A stretch of DNA of 64,000 nucleotides from Xanthomarina sp. F1114. GTDB lineage: Bacteria; Bacteroidota; Bacteroidia; Flavobacteriales; Flavobacteriaceae. Location: contig NZ_JAPMLL010000011.1 in assembly GCF_026410255.1 (NCBI RefSeq), positions 1 to 64,000 of the forward strand. Reading direction: 5' to 3'. Positions 10,236 to 18,505 of this stretch are shown in pieces; the stretch's first letter is position 1, and the number at the start of each line of letters is the position of its first letter. Under the pieces are notes generated by a model that was not told the origin of the DNA, searched no databases, and saw nothing but the letters and a program-made list of their open reading frames with translations. The translations under genes were made by a program, and so were the position numbers.

Positions 10236-11387
10236 ATGGCTTCTAAATCTTTAGGAATAAATACTATTTGTACACATACTGGCGAAATTATCGATACGCA
10301 GTTTAAAGGTGCTGTTTCGCCAATATTTATGTCCACTTCTTACCAATTTGAAGATGTGGATGTTAAAAGATATCCGCGTTATTTTAACACGCCAAATCAA
10401 GAATATTTATCTAAGAAAATAGCAGCTTTAGAACATGCAGAAGCTGCCCTGATTTTTGGTTCAGGAATGGCGGCTGTAAGTACCACTTTTCTTGCGTTTT
10501 TAAAGGCTGGAGATCATCTTGTGGTACAGAATCCGCTTTATGGAGGAACCAGTAATTTTATTAGAGAAGAACTTCCTAAATATGGTATAGAATTCACTTT
10601 TACAGAAGGTTATCAGCTTGCAGATATTGAAAAAGCCATTCAGCCTAATACAAAATTGATTCATATTGAAACCCCTTCTAACCCGTTGTTAACTATTACC
10701 GATATTGGAGCGGTTGCCAAATTGGCAAAATCGAAGCAAATTGTTACTAGTATAGATAATACCTTTGCGAGTCCTATTATTCAGAATCCCATTGATTTTG
10801 GAATTGATATTGTAATCCATTCGGCCACCAAATATATGGGAGGACACAGCGATATTTTAGCAGGAGCAGTGGCAGCCAATCAAGAGCATATAGATAGGAT
10901 ATGGAATGTAGCAAAAAATCTAGGTGGCAGTTTGAGCGATTTTATGGTTTGGATGTTAGAAAGAAGCATGAAAACTCTAGCCTTACGCGTAAAAGCTCAA
11001 AATAAAAATGCTAAGAAATTAGCGAAGTTTCTGGATAAAAATACAGATATAAAACGTGTGTATTATCCTGGTTTAAAATCTCATCCAGAACACCAATTAG
11101 CTAAAGCGCAAATGACAGGTTATGGAGCCATGATTTCCTTTGAGTTAGCCGATAGCTTAAACGCTTCTAAATTCTTAAAAGCACTAACATTAATTAAACC
11201 TTCTATGAGTTTGGCAGGGGTAGAGAGTACTATGCTTTTACCTGCTGTAACTTCGCATGGTTTATTAAGTCCGGAAGAGCGAAATACATTAGGAATTGGA
11301 GATGGTTTGATACGTTTTTCTGTAGGAATAGAATCGAAAAAGGATTTGATACACGATATTGAACAAGCTATAAAACAAATTAAATAA
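10236..11387 (+). CDS. PLP-dependent trans-sulfuration enzyme (cystathionine gamma-synthase/lyase type)
   Basis: This 383-residue Cys/Met-metabolism PLP enzyme makes or cleaves C-S bonds in cystathionine, homocysteine or related thiols. The Schiff-base lysine is K199 in SATKYMGGHSD. The phosphate-binding stretch GSGMAA lies near residues 75-80, and the family block SLAGVEST lies near the C-terminus. Length is normal for the family. At the place where methionine gamma-lyases carry a cysteine (YGCT) this protein has YGGT (102-105), which argues for a cystathionine enzyme rather than a classical methionine gamma-lyase. Sequence alone does not decide between synthase and lyase. The next gene, 92 bp downstream on the same strand, is bshB1 (bacillithiol synthesis), so a shared thiol-metabolism role is plausible. 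Confidence 0.85.
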   Translation: MASKSLGINTICTHTGEIIDTQFKGAVSPIFMSTSYQFEDVDVKRYPRYFNTPNQEYLSKKIAALEHAEAALIFGSGMAAVSTTFLAFLKAGDHLVVQNPLYGGTSNFIREELPKYGIEFTFTEGYQLADIEKAIQPNTKLIHIETPSNPLLTITDIGAVAKLAKSKQIVTSIDNTFASPIIQNPIDFGIDIVIHSATKYMGGHSDILAGAVAANQEHIDRIWNVAKNLGGSLSDFMVWMLERSMKTLALRVKAQNKNAKKLAKFLDKNTDIKRVYYPGLKSHPEHQLAKAQMTGYGAMISFELADSLNASKFLKALTLIKPSMSLAGVESTMLLPAVTSHGLLSPEERNTLGIGDGLIRFSVGIESKKDLIHDIEQAIKQIK

Positions 11388-11479
11388 ATCTTTTTTACTG
11401 TATTTAGAATAAGCACTATTATTAGACCGATTCTGGTTGTGAACGTTGAAAAGAAAATTATAAAAGAAAAATTAGATAA

Positions 11480-12205
11480 ATGAAATTAGATATATTGGCG
11501 TTTGGAGCACATCCAGATGATGTAGAATTGGGTTGTGGAGGTACATTAGCCAAAGAAATAGCAGCTGGTAAAAAAGTTGGGATTATCGACTTAACACGAG
11601 GAGAATTAGGAACTCGTGGAACAGCAGAAACCAGAGATTCTGAAGCTACTGCTGCTTCAAAAATTTTAGGAGCTAGTATTCGAGTGAATTTAGAATTTGC
11701 CGATGGGTTTTTTATTAATGATAGGAGTCACCAACTAGAAATTATTAAAATTCTGAGAAAATATCAGCCAGATATCGTTTTGTGTAATGCTATTAAAGAT
11801 AGACATATAGATCATGGAAAGGGGAGTACATTAGTAAGTCAGGCCTGTTTTTTAAGTGGTTTATTAAAAATAGATACCAAGTTTGATGAAGATGATGAAA
11901 CTTGGCAAAAACCATGGCGACCAAAACAAGTATATCATTATATTCAATGGCAACCTATAGAACCAGATTTTGTGGTAGACATTTCTGAAGTTATGCCTAA
12001 AAAGCTAGAATCTGTTATGGCTTATAAAACACAATTTTATAATCCGGAAAACAAAGGACCAGAAACGCCTATTTCGAACAAGAATTTTACAGACAGTGTT
12101 ACTTATAGAGCTCAAGACCTTGGAAGATTAGTAGGAGTTGATTTTGCCGAAGGCTTTACAGTAGAACGTTATCCGGTGATTAACAGCTTGTTTGATTTAA
12201 AATAA
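11480..12205 (+). CDS. bshB1: Bacillithiol biosynthesis deacetylase BshB1
   Basis: This 241-residue PIG-L/LmbE-family zinc deacetylase removes the acetyl group from GlcNAc-malate, the second step of bacillithiol synthesis. The zinc motif AHPDD is at residues 10-14. The typical TRGELGTRGTAETR segment follows (39-52), as does the later HIDHG motif (about 110-114). Length and the strong N-terminal match fit BshB1 rather than the mycothiol enzymes or other PIG-L proteins. It lies behind the trans-sulfuration gene on the same strand, which would link low-molecular-weight thiol production to sulfur amino-acid metabolism. The cytoplasmic location is inferred from the lack of a signal peptide. Confidence 0.9.
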   Translation: MKLDILAFGAHPDDVELGCGGTLAKEIAAGKKVGIIDLTRGELGTRGTAETRDSEATAASKILGASIRVNLEFADGFFINDRSHQLEIIKILRKYQPDIVLCNAIKDRHIDHGKGSTLVSQACFLSGLLKIDTKFDEDDETWQKPWRPKQVYHYIQWQPIEPDFVVDISEVMPKKLESVMAYKTQFYNPENKGPETPISNKNFTDSVTYRAQDLGRLVGVDFAEGFTVERYPVINSLFDLK

Positions 12206-12236
12206 AAAATATTAAAAATAATATTGCAAAAAGGCT

Positions 12237-12266
12237 TTGTTAAAAAGGGGAAATCTATTACATTTG
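12237..12266 (+). promoter_or_regulatory. Promoter of tRNA-His
   Basis: TTG at 12237-12239, a 19-nt spacer and TACATTTG at 12259-12266 match the flavobacterial promoter consensus exactly. The tRNA starts 16 nt after the -7 box, which leaves a short 5' leader for RNase P to remove. Confidence 0.8.
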
Positions 12267-12282
12267 CAGACCAATTAAAATG

Positions 12283-12356
12283 GTGGTTGTAGCTCAGTTG
12301 GTTAGAGCATTGGTTTGTGGTACCAAGGGTCGCGGGTTCGAATCCCGTCTTCCACC
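12283..12356 (+). tRNA. tRNA-His (GTG)
   Basis: The cloverleaf folds with D-stem GCTC/GAGC, anticodon stem TTGGT/ACCAA and loop TTGTGGT with anticodon GTG at 12317-12319. The T-arm is GCGGG-TTCGAAT-CCCGT. The base just upstream (G at 12282) can pair with the discriminator C73, the hallmark of tRNA-His. In the acceptor stem, pairs 5:68 and 6:67 read as T-T mismatches. CCA is not encoded. It is followed by its own terminator. Confidence 0.95.
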
Positions 12357-12364
12357 CAAAAAAT

Positions 12365-12397
12365 AAAAGCTTCGCAGAAATGTGAAGCTTTTTTTGT
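12365..12397 (+). terminator. Terminator of tRNA-His
   Basis: AAAAGCTTC, a 10-nt loop and GAAGCTTTTTTT form a strong hairpin with a U-tract a few bases past the tRNA 3' end. Because the stem is symmetrical it could also act on minus-strand transcription from the redoxin gene. Confidence 0.8.
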
Positions 12398-12417
12398 TTC
12401 TATATATTCTTATTGGA

Positions 12418-12456
12418 ACAGGTCGCGTTTACGGACAGGTCAGGACCTGTCCGTAC
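12418..12456. repeat. Palindromic REP-like repeat, copy 1
   Basis: A perfect 11-bp palindrome with a 2-bp centre (ACGGACAGGTC, AG, GACCTGTCCGT at 12431-12454) is preceded by the half-site ACAGGTCGCG at 12418-12427. A close relative lies at 12909-12932, on the other side of the redoxin gene. Confidence 0.75.
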
Positions 12457-12463
12457 AGAATGT

Positions 12464-12898
12464 TTATTTATTTAAAAGCTCTTCAATAGCATAATACAAT
12501 CTGTTTTGTGAGTTTTCTTGAGAGCCATAAAAAGAGCGAAAAACTTCAGCTTTATTATTTAATAAGATCCAATGAGGTGTGCCTTCGCATTTAAAAAAGT
12601 CGAACCATTTGTGATGTTTATCAAAATAAATAGGAAAAGGAAGTGTTTTGGAAGTAAAGATGTCTAACACATCTTCCTTTGTAAATTTTTGATTTCCGAA
12701 GGAACTGTGAATTCCCACAACGGAAAGATCTGGATAGGCTTGTAATAATTCGTATGCCAATGGAATAGCGCGCCCGGTACAACCTAAACACTGGTTATTG
12801 TAAAAGAGAATTAATAACGGTTTCTTGGCGTAAGTGTCTATTAAATTAATAGGTTCTTCGTCTAAAGTGATTAGGTCGATATTTTCTATTTGTGTCAT
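12464..12898 (-). CDS. Redoxin / thioredoxin-fold protein
   Basis: This 144-residue AhpC/TSA-like protein has the redox motif CLGC in the segment FYNNQCLGCTGRAIPL, followed by a strand SVVGIHSSFG that is typical of peroxiredoxin/TlpA folds. It probably reduces disulfides or peroxides. No signal peptide is seen, so it is likely cytoplasmic. The reading frame is open back to 12955, but those 19 extra codons would be translated from a REP-like palindrome. I therefore place the start at MTQIENI (12898). The stop codon nearly touches the other REP copy, so the whole gene is bracketed by two copies of one repeat. A cation antiporter gene lies just upstream on the same strand. The physiological partner is unknown. 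Confidence 0.7.
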   Translation of the reverse strand: MTQIENIDLITLDEEPINLIDTYAKKPLLILFYNNQCLGCTGRAIPLAYELLQAYPDLSVVGIHSSFGNQKFTKEDVLDIFTSKTLPFPIYFDKHHKWFDFFKCEGTPHWILLNNKAEVFRSFYGSQENSQNRLYYAIEELLNK

Positions 12899-12908
12899 GT
12901 TTTTGAAG

Positions 12909-12932
12909 GGACAGGTCGCGACCTGTCCGTAC
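12909..12932. repeat. Palindromic REP-like repeat, copy 2
   Basis: GGACAGGTC, GC, GACCTGTCC at 12909-12928 is a perfect palindrome followed by GTAC. It shares its core with the copy at 12418-12456. It sits in the 72-bp gap between the redoxin and antiporter genes. Confidence 0.75.
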
Positions 12933-12970
12933 CTTTGATCGGTCCATACCCGCAATCTGTCATTAATTTT

Positions 12971-14956
12971 TTAATTTAAGGCCCGATGAAATTCTTCAAT
13001 AGCTTCTTGTCTACCACTAACATATAATTTGTCGTTTTGATAGAGTTTTTCGTTAGGCTGAATATGATCTATAACATCATCTTTACGTTCTATAGCCAAG
13101 ATATTGATGCCGTAGTTTTTGCGAATATTCATTTCTTTAAGAGTTCTTCCAATAATTTTTCCGCTATCCACATTCACACGTAAACAGGTAATATTTACAT
13201 TAGGTATTTTAGTGGATTTAAAGGTTTTAGGCAGCTTTTTCTTCGAATTAAAGATTTCATAATTATCGGCTCTAATTAAATCAATATACTCAGAAATATC
13301 ATTTTCCGGGATTAGGAAATCGTGAAGTACTCTTGAAAATATCTCTATGGACGTTTCAAATTCCTCCGGAATTACATCGTCGGCACCCAAAGCAATAAGT
13401 TCTGGAATTTCTTTTACATACCGTGTTCTTACTACTAAATACACAGATTGACTAATTTCTCGTACACTTCTAATAATATTTCTGGTAGCTTCAGCATCGG
13501 AAATAGCAATTACAACAGAACGTGCTTTAGACAGATTAACAGTATCTAGAATATGAGGTTCGGAAGCATCGCCAAAAAGTATGGGAATTCCATTTTCTTT
13601 TTCACGTTTTACAGTCTTGGCATTTAACTCTATTACCACGAAAGGAATATTACTATGCATGGAAGCTTTGGCTAAATTAGTTCCATTAATACCATATCCA
13701 ATAATAATAAGATGGTTACTTAATTCTGATTCAAAATCGTCGTTCAACGCACTAAACGGATCTTTTGGAGTAGAAGACATAGCTTTTACAATTCGGGTAT
13801 TTAAGAACTTTTCCGCAAAGTTTTCAGAAAAAATAATAACAAAAGGAGTTAATAGCATGGAAACAATAGACACAGCTAAAAAGTACTGGTTTGTTTCGGC
13901 CGACAGTAAATTATATTCAATTCCTACTTTAGAGAGTATAAAAGCAAATTCCCCAATTTGGAATAAGGATAATCCGGTAATTAAAACTGTTTTCGACGGA
14001 TATTTTAACACGGCGATAGCTAAAGCCGTAACAGAAGATTTAACAACTAAAACAGCTAAAACCAATAACATAATAACACCTACATGATTGAAGAAAAAGC
14101 TTAAATCTAATAACATGCCTACCGAGATAAAGAAAAAGCTAATAAACAGCTCTCTAAACGGTAAAATAATGCTTGTTGCTTGGTGACTGTATTCAGATTC
14201 CGAAATAATTAGGCCAGCCATAAAAGCACCTAAAGCCAGAGATAATCCTGCCTGAGAAGTTAAAAAAGCAACGGCAAAACAAATGGTAATAGTAGTTAAT
14301 AGAAACAGCTCTTTATTATTAGTTTTTGCAATGGCATACATTAGTTTTGGAACCACATATCTGGCACTAATAATAGTAATAATTATTACCACAGCAGATT
14401 TAATCAATAAGGTTAAAATGCTAGCTGTTACATTCGTACTTTCGCCGGCCATAATGGGTGTAAACAGCATCATTGGAACAACAATAATATCTTGAAAAAT
14501 AAGAATTCCTAAGGCATTTTTTCCATGTAATGTGTTCATTTCGTTTCTATCTTGAAACACTTTTAAAACAATAGCTGTACTTGATAAAGAGAATAAGAAA
14601 CCTATAAAAATAGATTCGTTCCAACTATTTCCCATTAAATAATAGCAGCCAGCCGCAATTAGAACTGTAAGACCTACTTGAATGGAGCCTCCAATAAAAA
14701 CGGTTTTCTTGATAGCTGCCAGTTTTTTTAGAGAAAGTTCCATTCCAATTACAAAAAGCAAGAGAATGACACCAATTTCTGAAATAACTTCTACTTGTTC
14801 TACGGCTTTTACTAAACTTAAACCATAAGGACCAATAATAACACCTGTAATTAGAAAACCAAGAATAGAAGGAATTTTGGCACGTTGTAGTAAAAAAACA
14901 ATGATAACCGAAAACCCTAGTAGAATTAAAATGTCTTGTAATAAAGGTATATGCAT
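12971..14956 (-). CDS. CPA2-family monovalent cation:proton antiporter with TrkA domains
   Basis: This 661-residue inner-membrane protein is of the Kef/CPA2 type and probably exchanges K+ or Na+ for H+. Residues 1-390 form about twelve hydrophobic segments, starting LLQDILILLGFSVIIVFLL and including GLSLALGAFMAGL in the conserved core. A cytoplasmic TrkA-N (RCK) nucleotide-binding domain follows, with GYGINGTNLAKA near 417-428 and a FGDASEP segment. A TrkA-C domain ends the protein (about 575-658). Length and order match YbaL/KefB-like family members. It likely helps control pH and ion balance, gated by NAD(H) or a related ligand. It is followed by the redoxin gene on the same strand, which is loosely reminiscent of glutathione-gated Kef systems, but I see no direct evidence of coupling. 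Confidence 0.9.
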   Translation of the reverse strand: MHIPLLQDILILLGFSVIIVFLLQRAKIPSILGFLITGVIIGPYGLSLVKAVEQVEVISEIGVILLLFVIGMELSLKKLAAIKKTVFIGGSIQVGLTVLIAAGCYYLMGNSWNESIFIGFLFSLSSTAIVLKVFQDRNEMNTLHGKNALGILIFQDIIVVPMMLFTPIMAGESTNVTASILTLLIKSAVVIIITIISARYVVPKLMYAIAKTNNKELFLLTTITICFAVAFLTSQAGLSLALGAFMAGLIISESEYSHQATSIILPFRELFISFFFISVGMLLDLSFFFNHVGVIMLLVLAVLVVKSSVTALAIAVLKYPSKTVLITGLSLFQIGEFAFILSKVGIEYNLLSAETNQYFLAVSIVSMLLTPFVIIFSENFAEKFLNTRIVKAMSSTPKDPFSALNDDFESELSNHLIIIGYGINGTNLAKASMHSNIPFVVIELNAKTVKREKENGIPILFGDASEPHILDTVNLSKARSVVIAISDAEATRNIIRSVREISQSVYLVVRTRYVKEIPELIALGADDVIPEEFETSIEIFSRVLHDFLIPENDISEYIDLIRADNYEIFNSKKKLPKTFKSTKIPNVNITCLRVNVDSGKIIGRTLKEMNIRKNYGINILAIERKDDVIDHIQPNEKLYQNDKLYVSGRQEAIEEFHRALN

Positions 14957-15182
14957 TCTGTAATTTAAATTAAAAGCTTAAATGAGGGATAAAAATAAGT
15001 CATTTAATTTTTAAGAGATATTTTTTTTGAAGGTTATTTGTAAAAATTGAAGATTGAGGTTAGAAAGACCTTATTTCTGTAAGTATTTGAGCTGTTATTT
15101 GATACAAACATTGAAATTGCTTATCTAAAAAAAGAAGTTTTTATAACCAATACGGGTCTAATTAAATAAGCGTATTAAAAAA

Positions 15183-15220
15183 AGAATTCCCCAATCTTTG
15201 AAAAACCGGGGAATTATTAT
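15183..15220 (-). terminator. Terminator of the TlpA gene
   Basis: AATTCCCC (15185-15192) pairs with GGGGAATT (15208-15215) across a 15-nt loop. A-rich sequence lies to the left, giving a U-tract on the minus strand. It sits just past the stop codon at 15230. Confidence 0.7.
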
Positions 15221-15229
15221 AAACATGTT

Positions 15230-15817
15230 TTACATTAAAGATTTCAGGAATTCTCGAAATTCATCCGTGTCATAGTCGCCAATTCCAATATGAGTTAGGG
15301 CTAATTCGCCACGTGCATCAATAACATAGGTGGCAGGAATTCCTCTAGAAGTAAACATATCGGGTAAAGGACTTTGTAAACTGTGGACATCGAAATTAAA
15401 ACCTTTGTTTTCCTTATACTTTTTAGCTGTTTCAAATTTTTTATCATAAGAAAGCATAATAAAGGCTACGTTTTCATTTTCCATAGATTTGGACAAGTTG
15501 TTAATTCCAGGCATTTCTGCAACGCAAGGAGGACACCAGGTAGCCCAAACATTCATAAAAATAACTTTTCCTTTTAAGTCTTGCATATGGATGGTTTCGC
15601 CTTTAGAGTTTACTAACTTAAAGTTTAAATCGGCTTTAGTATTTGAATTCAAGGCTAAGGTGTTTTCCGATAAATCTGGTTTCATTATTCCTGTAGCCAG
15701 CATGCCACGTTGTGCAAACCCAATAACCTCTGTGTGCAGGCCAGTAAGGTATAAAGTGAGTGCTATAGCAGCAAAAATGGCATATTGAATCAGGCTTTTT
15801 TTAGTTTCAGTTTTCAT
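15230..15817 (-). CDS. TlpA-like membrane-anchored thioredoxin
   Basis: This protein of about 195 residues has an N-terminal membrane anchor (LIQYAIFAAIALTLYLTGL) and a periplasmic thioredoxin fold. The active site is WCPPC in NVWATWCPPCVAEMPG, and the cis-proline region is RGIPATYVID. It should keep periplasmic thiols reduced or receive electrons for a partner enzyme. The frame is open to 15877, but starts at 15841 or earlier would overlap the stop of the upstream gene. The start at MKTETKKS (15817) leaves a 10-bp gap and gives a clean anchor, so I chose it. It is the last gene of the DsrE, SoxB/UshA-like, TlpA set and has a terminator behind it. Sox systems use a similar thioredoxin (SoxW). 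Confidence 0.85.
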   Translation of the reverse strand: MKTETKKSLIQYAIFAAIALTLYLTGLHTEVIGFAQRGMLATGIMKPDLSENTLALNSNTKADLNFKLVNSKGETIHMQDLKGKVIFMNVWATWCPPCVAEMPGINNLSKSMENENVAFIMLSYDKKFETAKKYKENKGFNFDVHSLQSPLPDMFTSRGIPATYVIDARGELALTHIGIGDYDTDEFREFLKSLM

Positions 15818-15827
15818 ATGTTTATTA

Positions 15828-17480
15828 TTAGTTGAATTCATAATTGGTTCCAGGAACAGTAGAAAAGGAATTTTCACCTAAGAAATCGCAGTAAGCTCTT
15901 TTATCCAAAGTAGGAGATACTGGCGAATGAACTTTAAGATATTCTTCTACCGCTTCATGAATGGTATAATCTTTTACTTCCACATCGTTTACATTGGCAA
16001 TTCTGCATAAATTATCGATTGGATCTCCTGGTCTTACACAAGCTGAAATGGTATAATACTGTTGGTCGTTAATAGGTTCTCCATTAACTTCAATAGATTT
16101 AATACGTTCCCCTTTCGGGTTCTGGCTATTAAAATCGACCGTCATTCCACTAAATCGAACAAGCCAACCTCCAAAACGTTCAGTTGGATTTTGGGCAAAG
16201 GCATTATGCATTTCCTTTTCAAGCCAATTTTTAATTTGTAAACCGGTAACTTTTCCAGTTTTCACTTTCTCGTTAATTGGGATAAGATTCCATAAATTAG
16301 CTCGTGTAATAGCTGCAGGTTCTCCATTTTCAGGTACAATAGGGTTTCCAAATCTAAACCCGTTAGAAATTGCAATATCTACTCCAGTTTTCCATCTTGC
16401 AGCATCTGTAATCATATTATCCATAGGGTTTTCTACCGTTAAATAACGATATAAAGGCGTGGTTGTATAACCAATAATGGTTTCCAAGTTTTTTTGATAT
16501 GGTTCTTTTGCTTTGTCTACCAAAGATTGAATGTATGGATCTGCAGGATATATTTCAGGGTCAACATCTATTAGTTCATAATCGTCTTTAACTAATTTAT
16601 TATCCACAAAATGTAAGGTTAATTTACCAACAAAAGACCCAAAAGCACCAGGTTCTGTAACTTTTGCATATTTTCCCTGAATAAGTTCTCTCACGCGTTC
16701 GTGGGTATCATTTCCAAGAATATAATCTACATTTTTAGCAATGTCGTTACTAGCTAAATCCACTTGTTTAAAAATGCCTAAATGAGTTACTAAGAAAAGC
16801 AAATCTAACTCTTCGTCGGTTTTTAGATTATTTATAAGTAGTTCTAAATTGTCGTCAATATCGCTAAAAGTCAATCCTTCGCTAAAAATTGGATTTTGTC
16901 TCACGGGAACATCTGGATCGTTAATTCCAATAAAGCCCATTTTAATACCATCTATTTCCTTAATCCAATGCGTTGGAAAAATAGGATCTTTCGATACTTC
17001 GTCAAACATATTTTGAACAATAATTTGGGTGTCATAGCCTTTCATTACCTCGAGCATAATGTCTTTTCCGTAGACCACTTCCCAGTTTCCAGGAATTAAA
17101 AGATCGTAATCCATAGCTTTAATAATGTCTGTCATTACAGCACCTTCAGAGAGTTGTGCATAGCCACTGCCTTGAATTAAATCGCCTCCATCTACCACAA
17201 GAACTCTTCCTGGGTTATTTTTGCGTTCCTGGTCGAAAATGGTTTTAATATGTGCCATTCCACCTCGTTCTTTAAATGCTATTTGATTGTTTTCCCAGAA
17301 TAATTCTGGATGACTATCTAATTGTCCGTGGATGTCTGCTGTTTGTAAAATGGTAATGGACAATGTGTCTTTGGCTTGAATGTTTTGAGCTATTTTTTTA
17401 TCCGATTTGTTTTCGCAATTGAATAAACTGAAAACAGCCAAGACCAATGTTAATTTTATAATATTATTTATTTTTTTCAT
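15828..17480 (-). CDS. SoxB/UshA-like metallophosphoesterase lipoprotein
   Basis: This 550-residue lipoprotein (lipobox LFNC) has an N-terminal calcineurin-like metallophosphoesterase domain (residues about 40-290) and a C-terminal 5'-nucleotidase domain (about 320-530, with ITDAARWKTGVDIAISNG). Metal-site motifs are TADIHG, DGGDLIQGSG, a GNWEVVYG where 5'-nucleotidases have GNHE, THLG, and a GNDTH where they have GH(T/S)H. The tryptophan in the third motif recalls SoxB thiosulfohydrolases (from memory). With a DsrE protein 4 bp upstream and a TlpA thioredoxin 10 bp downstream, a sulfur-related hydrolase is my preferred reading. A nucleotide or other phosphoester hydrolase remains possible. 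It acts in the periplasm or on the outer membrane. Confidence 0.75.
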   Translation of the reverse strand: MKKINNIIKLTLVLAVFSLFNCENKSDKKIAQNIQAKDTLSITILQTADIHGQLDSHPELFWENNQIAFKERGGMAHIKTIFDQERKNNPGRVLVVDGGDLIQGSGYAQLSEGAVMTDIIKAMDYDLLIPGNWEVVYGKDIMLEVMKGYDTQIIVQNMFDEVSKDPIFPTHWIKEIDGIKMGFIGINDPDVPVRQNPIFSEGLTFSDIDDNLELLINNLKTDEELDLLFLVTHLGIFKQVDLASNDIAKNVDYILGNDTHERVRELIQGKYAKVTEPGAFGSFVGKLTLHFVDNKLVKDDYELIDVDPEIYPADPYIQSLVDKAKEPYQKNLETIIGYTTTPLYRYLTVENPMDNMITDAARWKTGVDIAISNGFRFGNPIVPENGEPAAITRANLWNLIPINEKVKTGKVTGLQIKNWLEKEMHNAFAQNPTERFGGWLVRFSGMTVDFNSQNPKGERIKSIEVNGEPINDQQYYTISACVRPGDPIDNLCRIANVNDVEVKDYTIHEAVEEYLKVHSPVSPTLDKRAYCDFLGENSFSTVPGTNYEFN

Positions 17481-17484
17481 CTGT

Positions 17485-17898
17485 TTATAAGCTTAAGTTT
17501 AAATATCCTTTTTTCTGAAGTTGTAAAAAATGTAAAATGCCGTTTTCCACTATTGGAATGCTTTCCGGTAAGCTAGAACGCTCTACCTTAAATTTGTTTA
17601 ACGAGAAGCCACAGGCGTTTATGGTAACTCCCATAGTTTTGGCTGTTGCTATAAATTCATTCATTTTTGATGCATCTGTAACATCAGCTACATTTTTTCC
17701 ACAAATAATAATTTGAAAATCGCCAAAGTGCTTTCCGTCTTCTAGTTTCAACGCTTCAGCAGCTATTAAAATGGGTTTAATCTGCTGCACTTTTGTGGTC
17801 ATAACTACATAGCTACGAGTTTTGTTTTGAGCTTGCATATTTGTCAATCCGAAGATAGATAAGGCAATTATTAAGGTTTTAATGAGATATGATTTCAT
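17485..17898 (-). CDS. Secreted DsrE-family protein
   Basis: This 137-residue protein has a signal peptide (MKSYLIKTLIIALSIFGLTNMQAQ) and a DsrE/DsrF-like fold. The family carries sulfur atoms on conserved cysteines. Two candidates are visible: IIICGKNVADV near residue 73 and INACGFSLNKF near 98. The second matches the ACGxSL stretch common in exported DsrE-like proteins. It lies 4 bp upstream of the SoxB/UshA-like gene and is almost certainly co-transcribed with it and with TlpA. A periplasmic sulfane-sulfur carrier is the natural guess from family and context, but no substrate is known. Confidence 0.75.
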   Translation of the reverse strand: MKSYLIKTLIIALSIFGLTNMQAQNKTRSYVVMTTKVQQIKPILIAAEALKLEDGKHFGDFQIIICGKNVADVTDASKMNEFIATAKTMGVTINACGFSLNKFKVERSSLPESIPIVENGILHFLQLQKKGYLNLSL

Positions 17899-18010
17899 GT
17901 ATTTAGTTTTTATTAGGACAACCAGATATAGAAAAAAGTGATTTGTCTATAAAAGTCATCTTGAGTTAATATGTATAAAACAAGCTCGATTTAGAGCCGG
18001 TTTTAGTTAG

Positions 18011-18403
18011 TTATTTTTTTTGAGTTTGGTTTAAAATGAAAAATGAGAGACCACCAAAAATGGCAATGTTTTTAAATAAAGGTCCCATAGTGGTTAGTTG
18101 TCCTATTTGCACAGTAATTGTTATTGGAATAAGTACTAATAGTAAGATTAGAGCACTCCATTTGGTTTTAAACCCGATGGCAAAGCTAATACCGGCAATA
18201 AGCATGACTATTCCAGAAAGGATAACCAAGGTTGTGGGATTGCCAAAGAAGTGAGCAAACTGACTAAAACTAGCCATTTCTATACGTTGCGCAGTTTTAT
18301 CTGGTTTTAATAAATGACTGGCTCCAGCGATAATAAAAATACCGCTAAGCATAATTCTAAGGAGTTTAATAGAGTTTAAACTCACAGGGATATGTGTGTT
18401 CAT
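18011..18403 (-). CDS. DoxX-family membrane protein
   Basis: This 130-residue protein has four predicted membrane helices and the DoxX-type start LRIMLSGIFIIAGASHLLKP. The second half (MLIAGISFAIGFKTKWSALILL) is also typical. DoxX/DoxD proteins were first found in a thiosulfate:quinone oxidoreductase, but many homologues have no proven function. It lies 112 bp upstream of the DsrE gene on the same strand, so it may be the first gene of a sulfur-related operon. A general redox or oxidative-stress role is the alternative. Confidence 0.8.
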   Translation of the reverse strand: MNTHIPVSLNSIKLLRIMLSGIFIIAGASHLLKPDKTAQRIEMASFSQFAHFFGNPTTLVILSGIVMLIAGISFAIGFKTKWSALILLLVLIPITITVQIGQLTTMGPLFKNIAIFGGLSFFILNQTQKK

Positions 18404-18505
18404 GACGTTTAATTTAAAAATAGTTTAGGCATAATGTTTTAGCCAAAGACATATAAAGTTGCGAAGTCTTTGTGAAAACAAGAAAAATGTAAAACCGATA
18501 AAAAA

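Noticed and set aside
12418-12932. Small insertion sequence around the redoxin gene
   Set aside because: No transposase is present and the flanking palindromes are REP-like, not terminal inverted repeats with target duplications.
13581-14087. Plus-strand open frame of 168 codons inside the CPA2 antiporter
   Set aside because: It is antisense to a well-supported membrane protein with intact motifs and has no promoter of its own.
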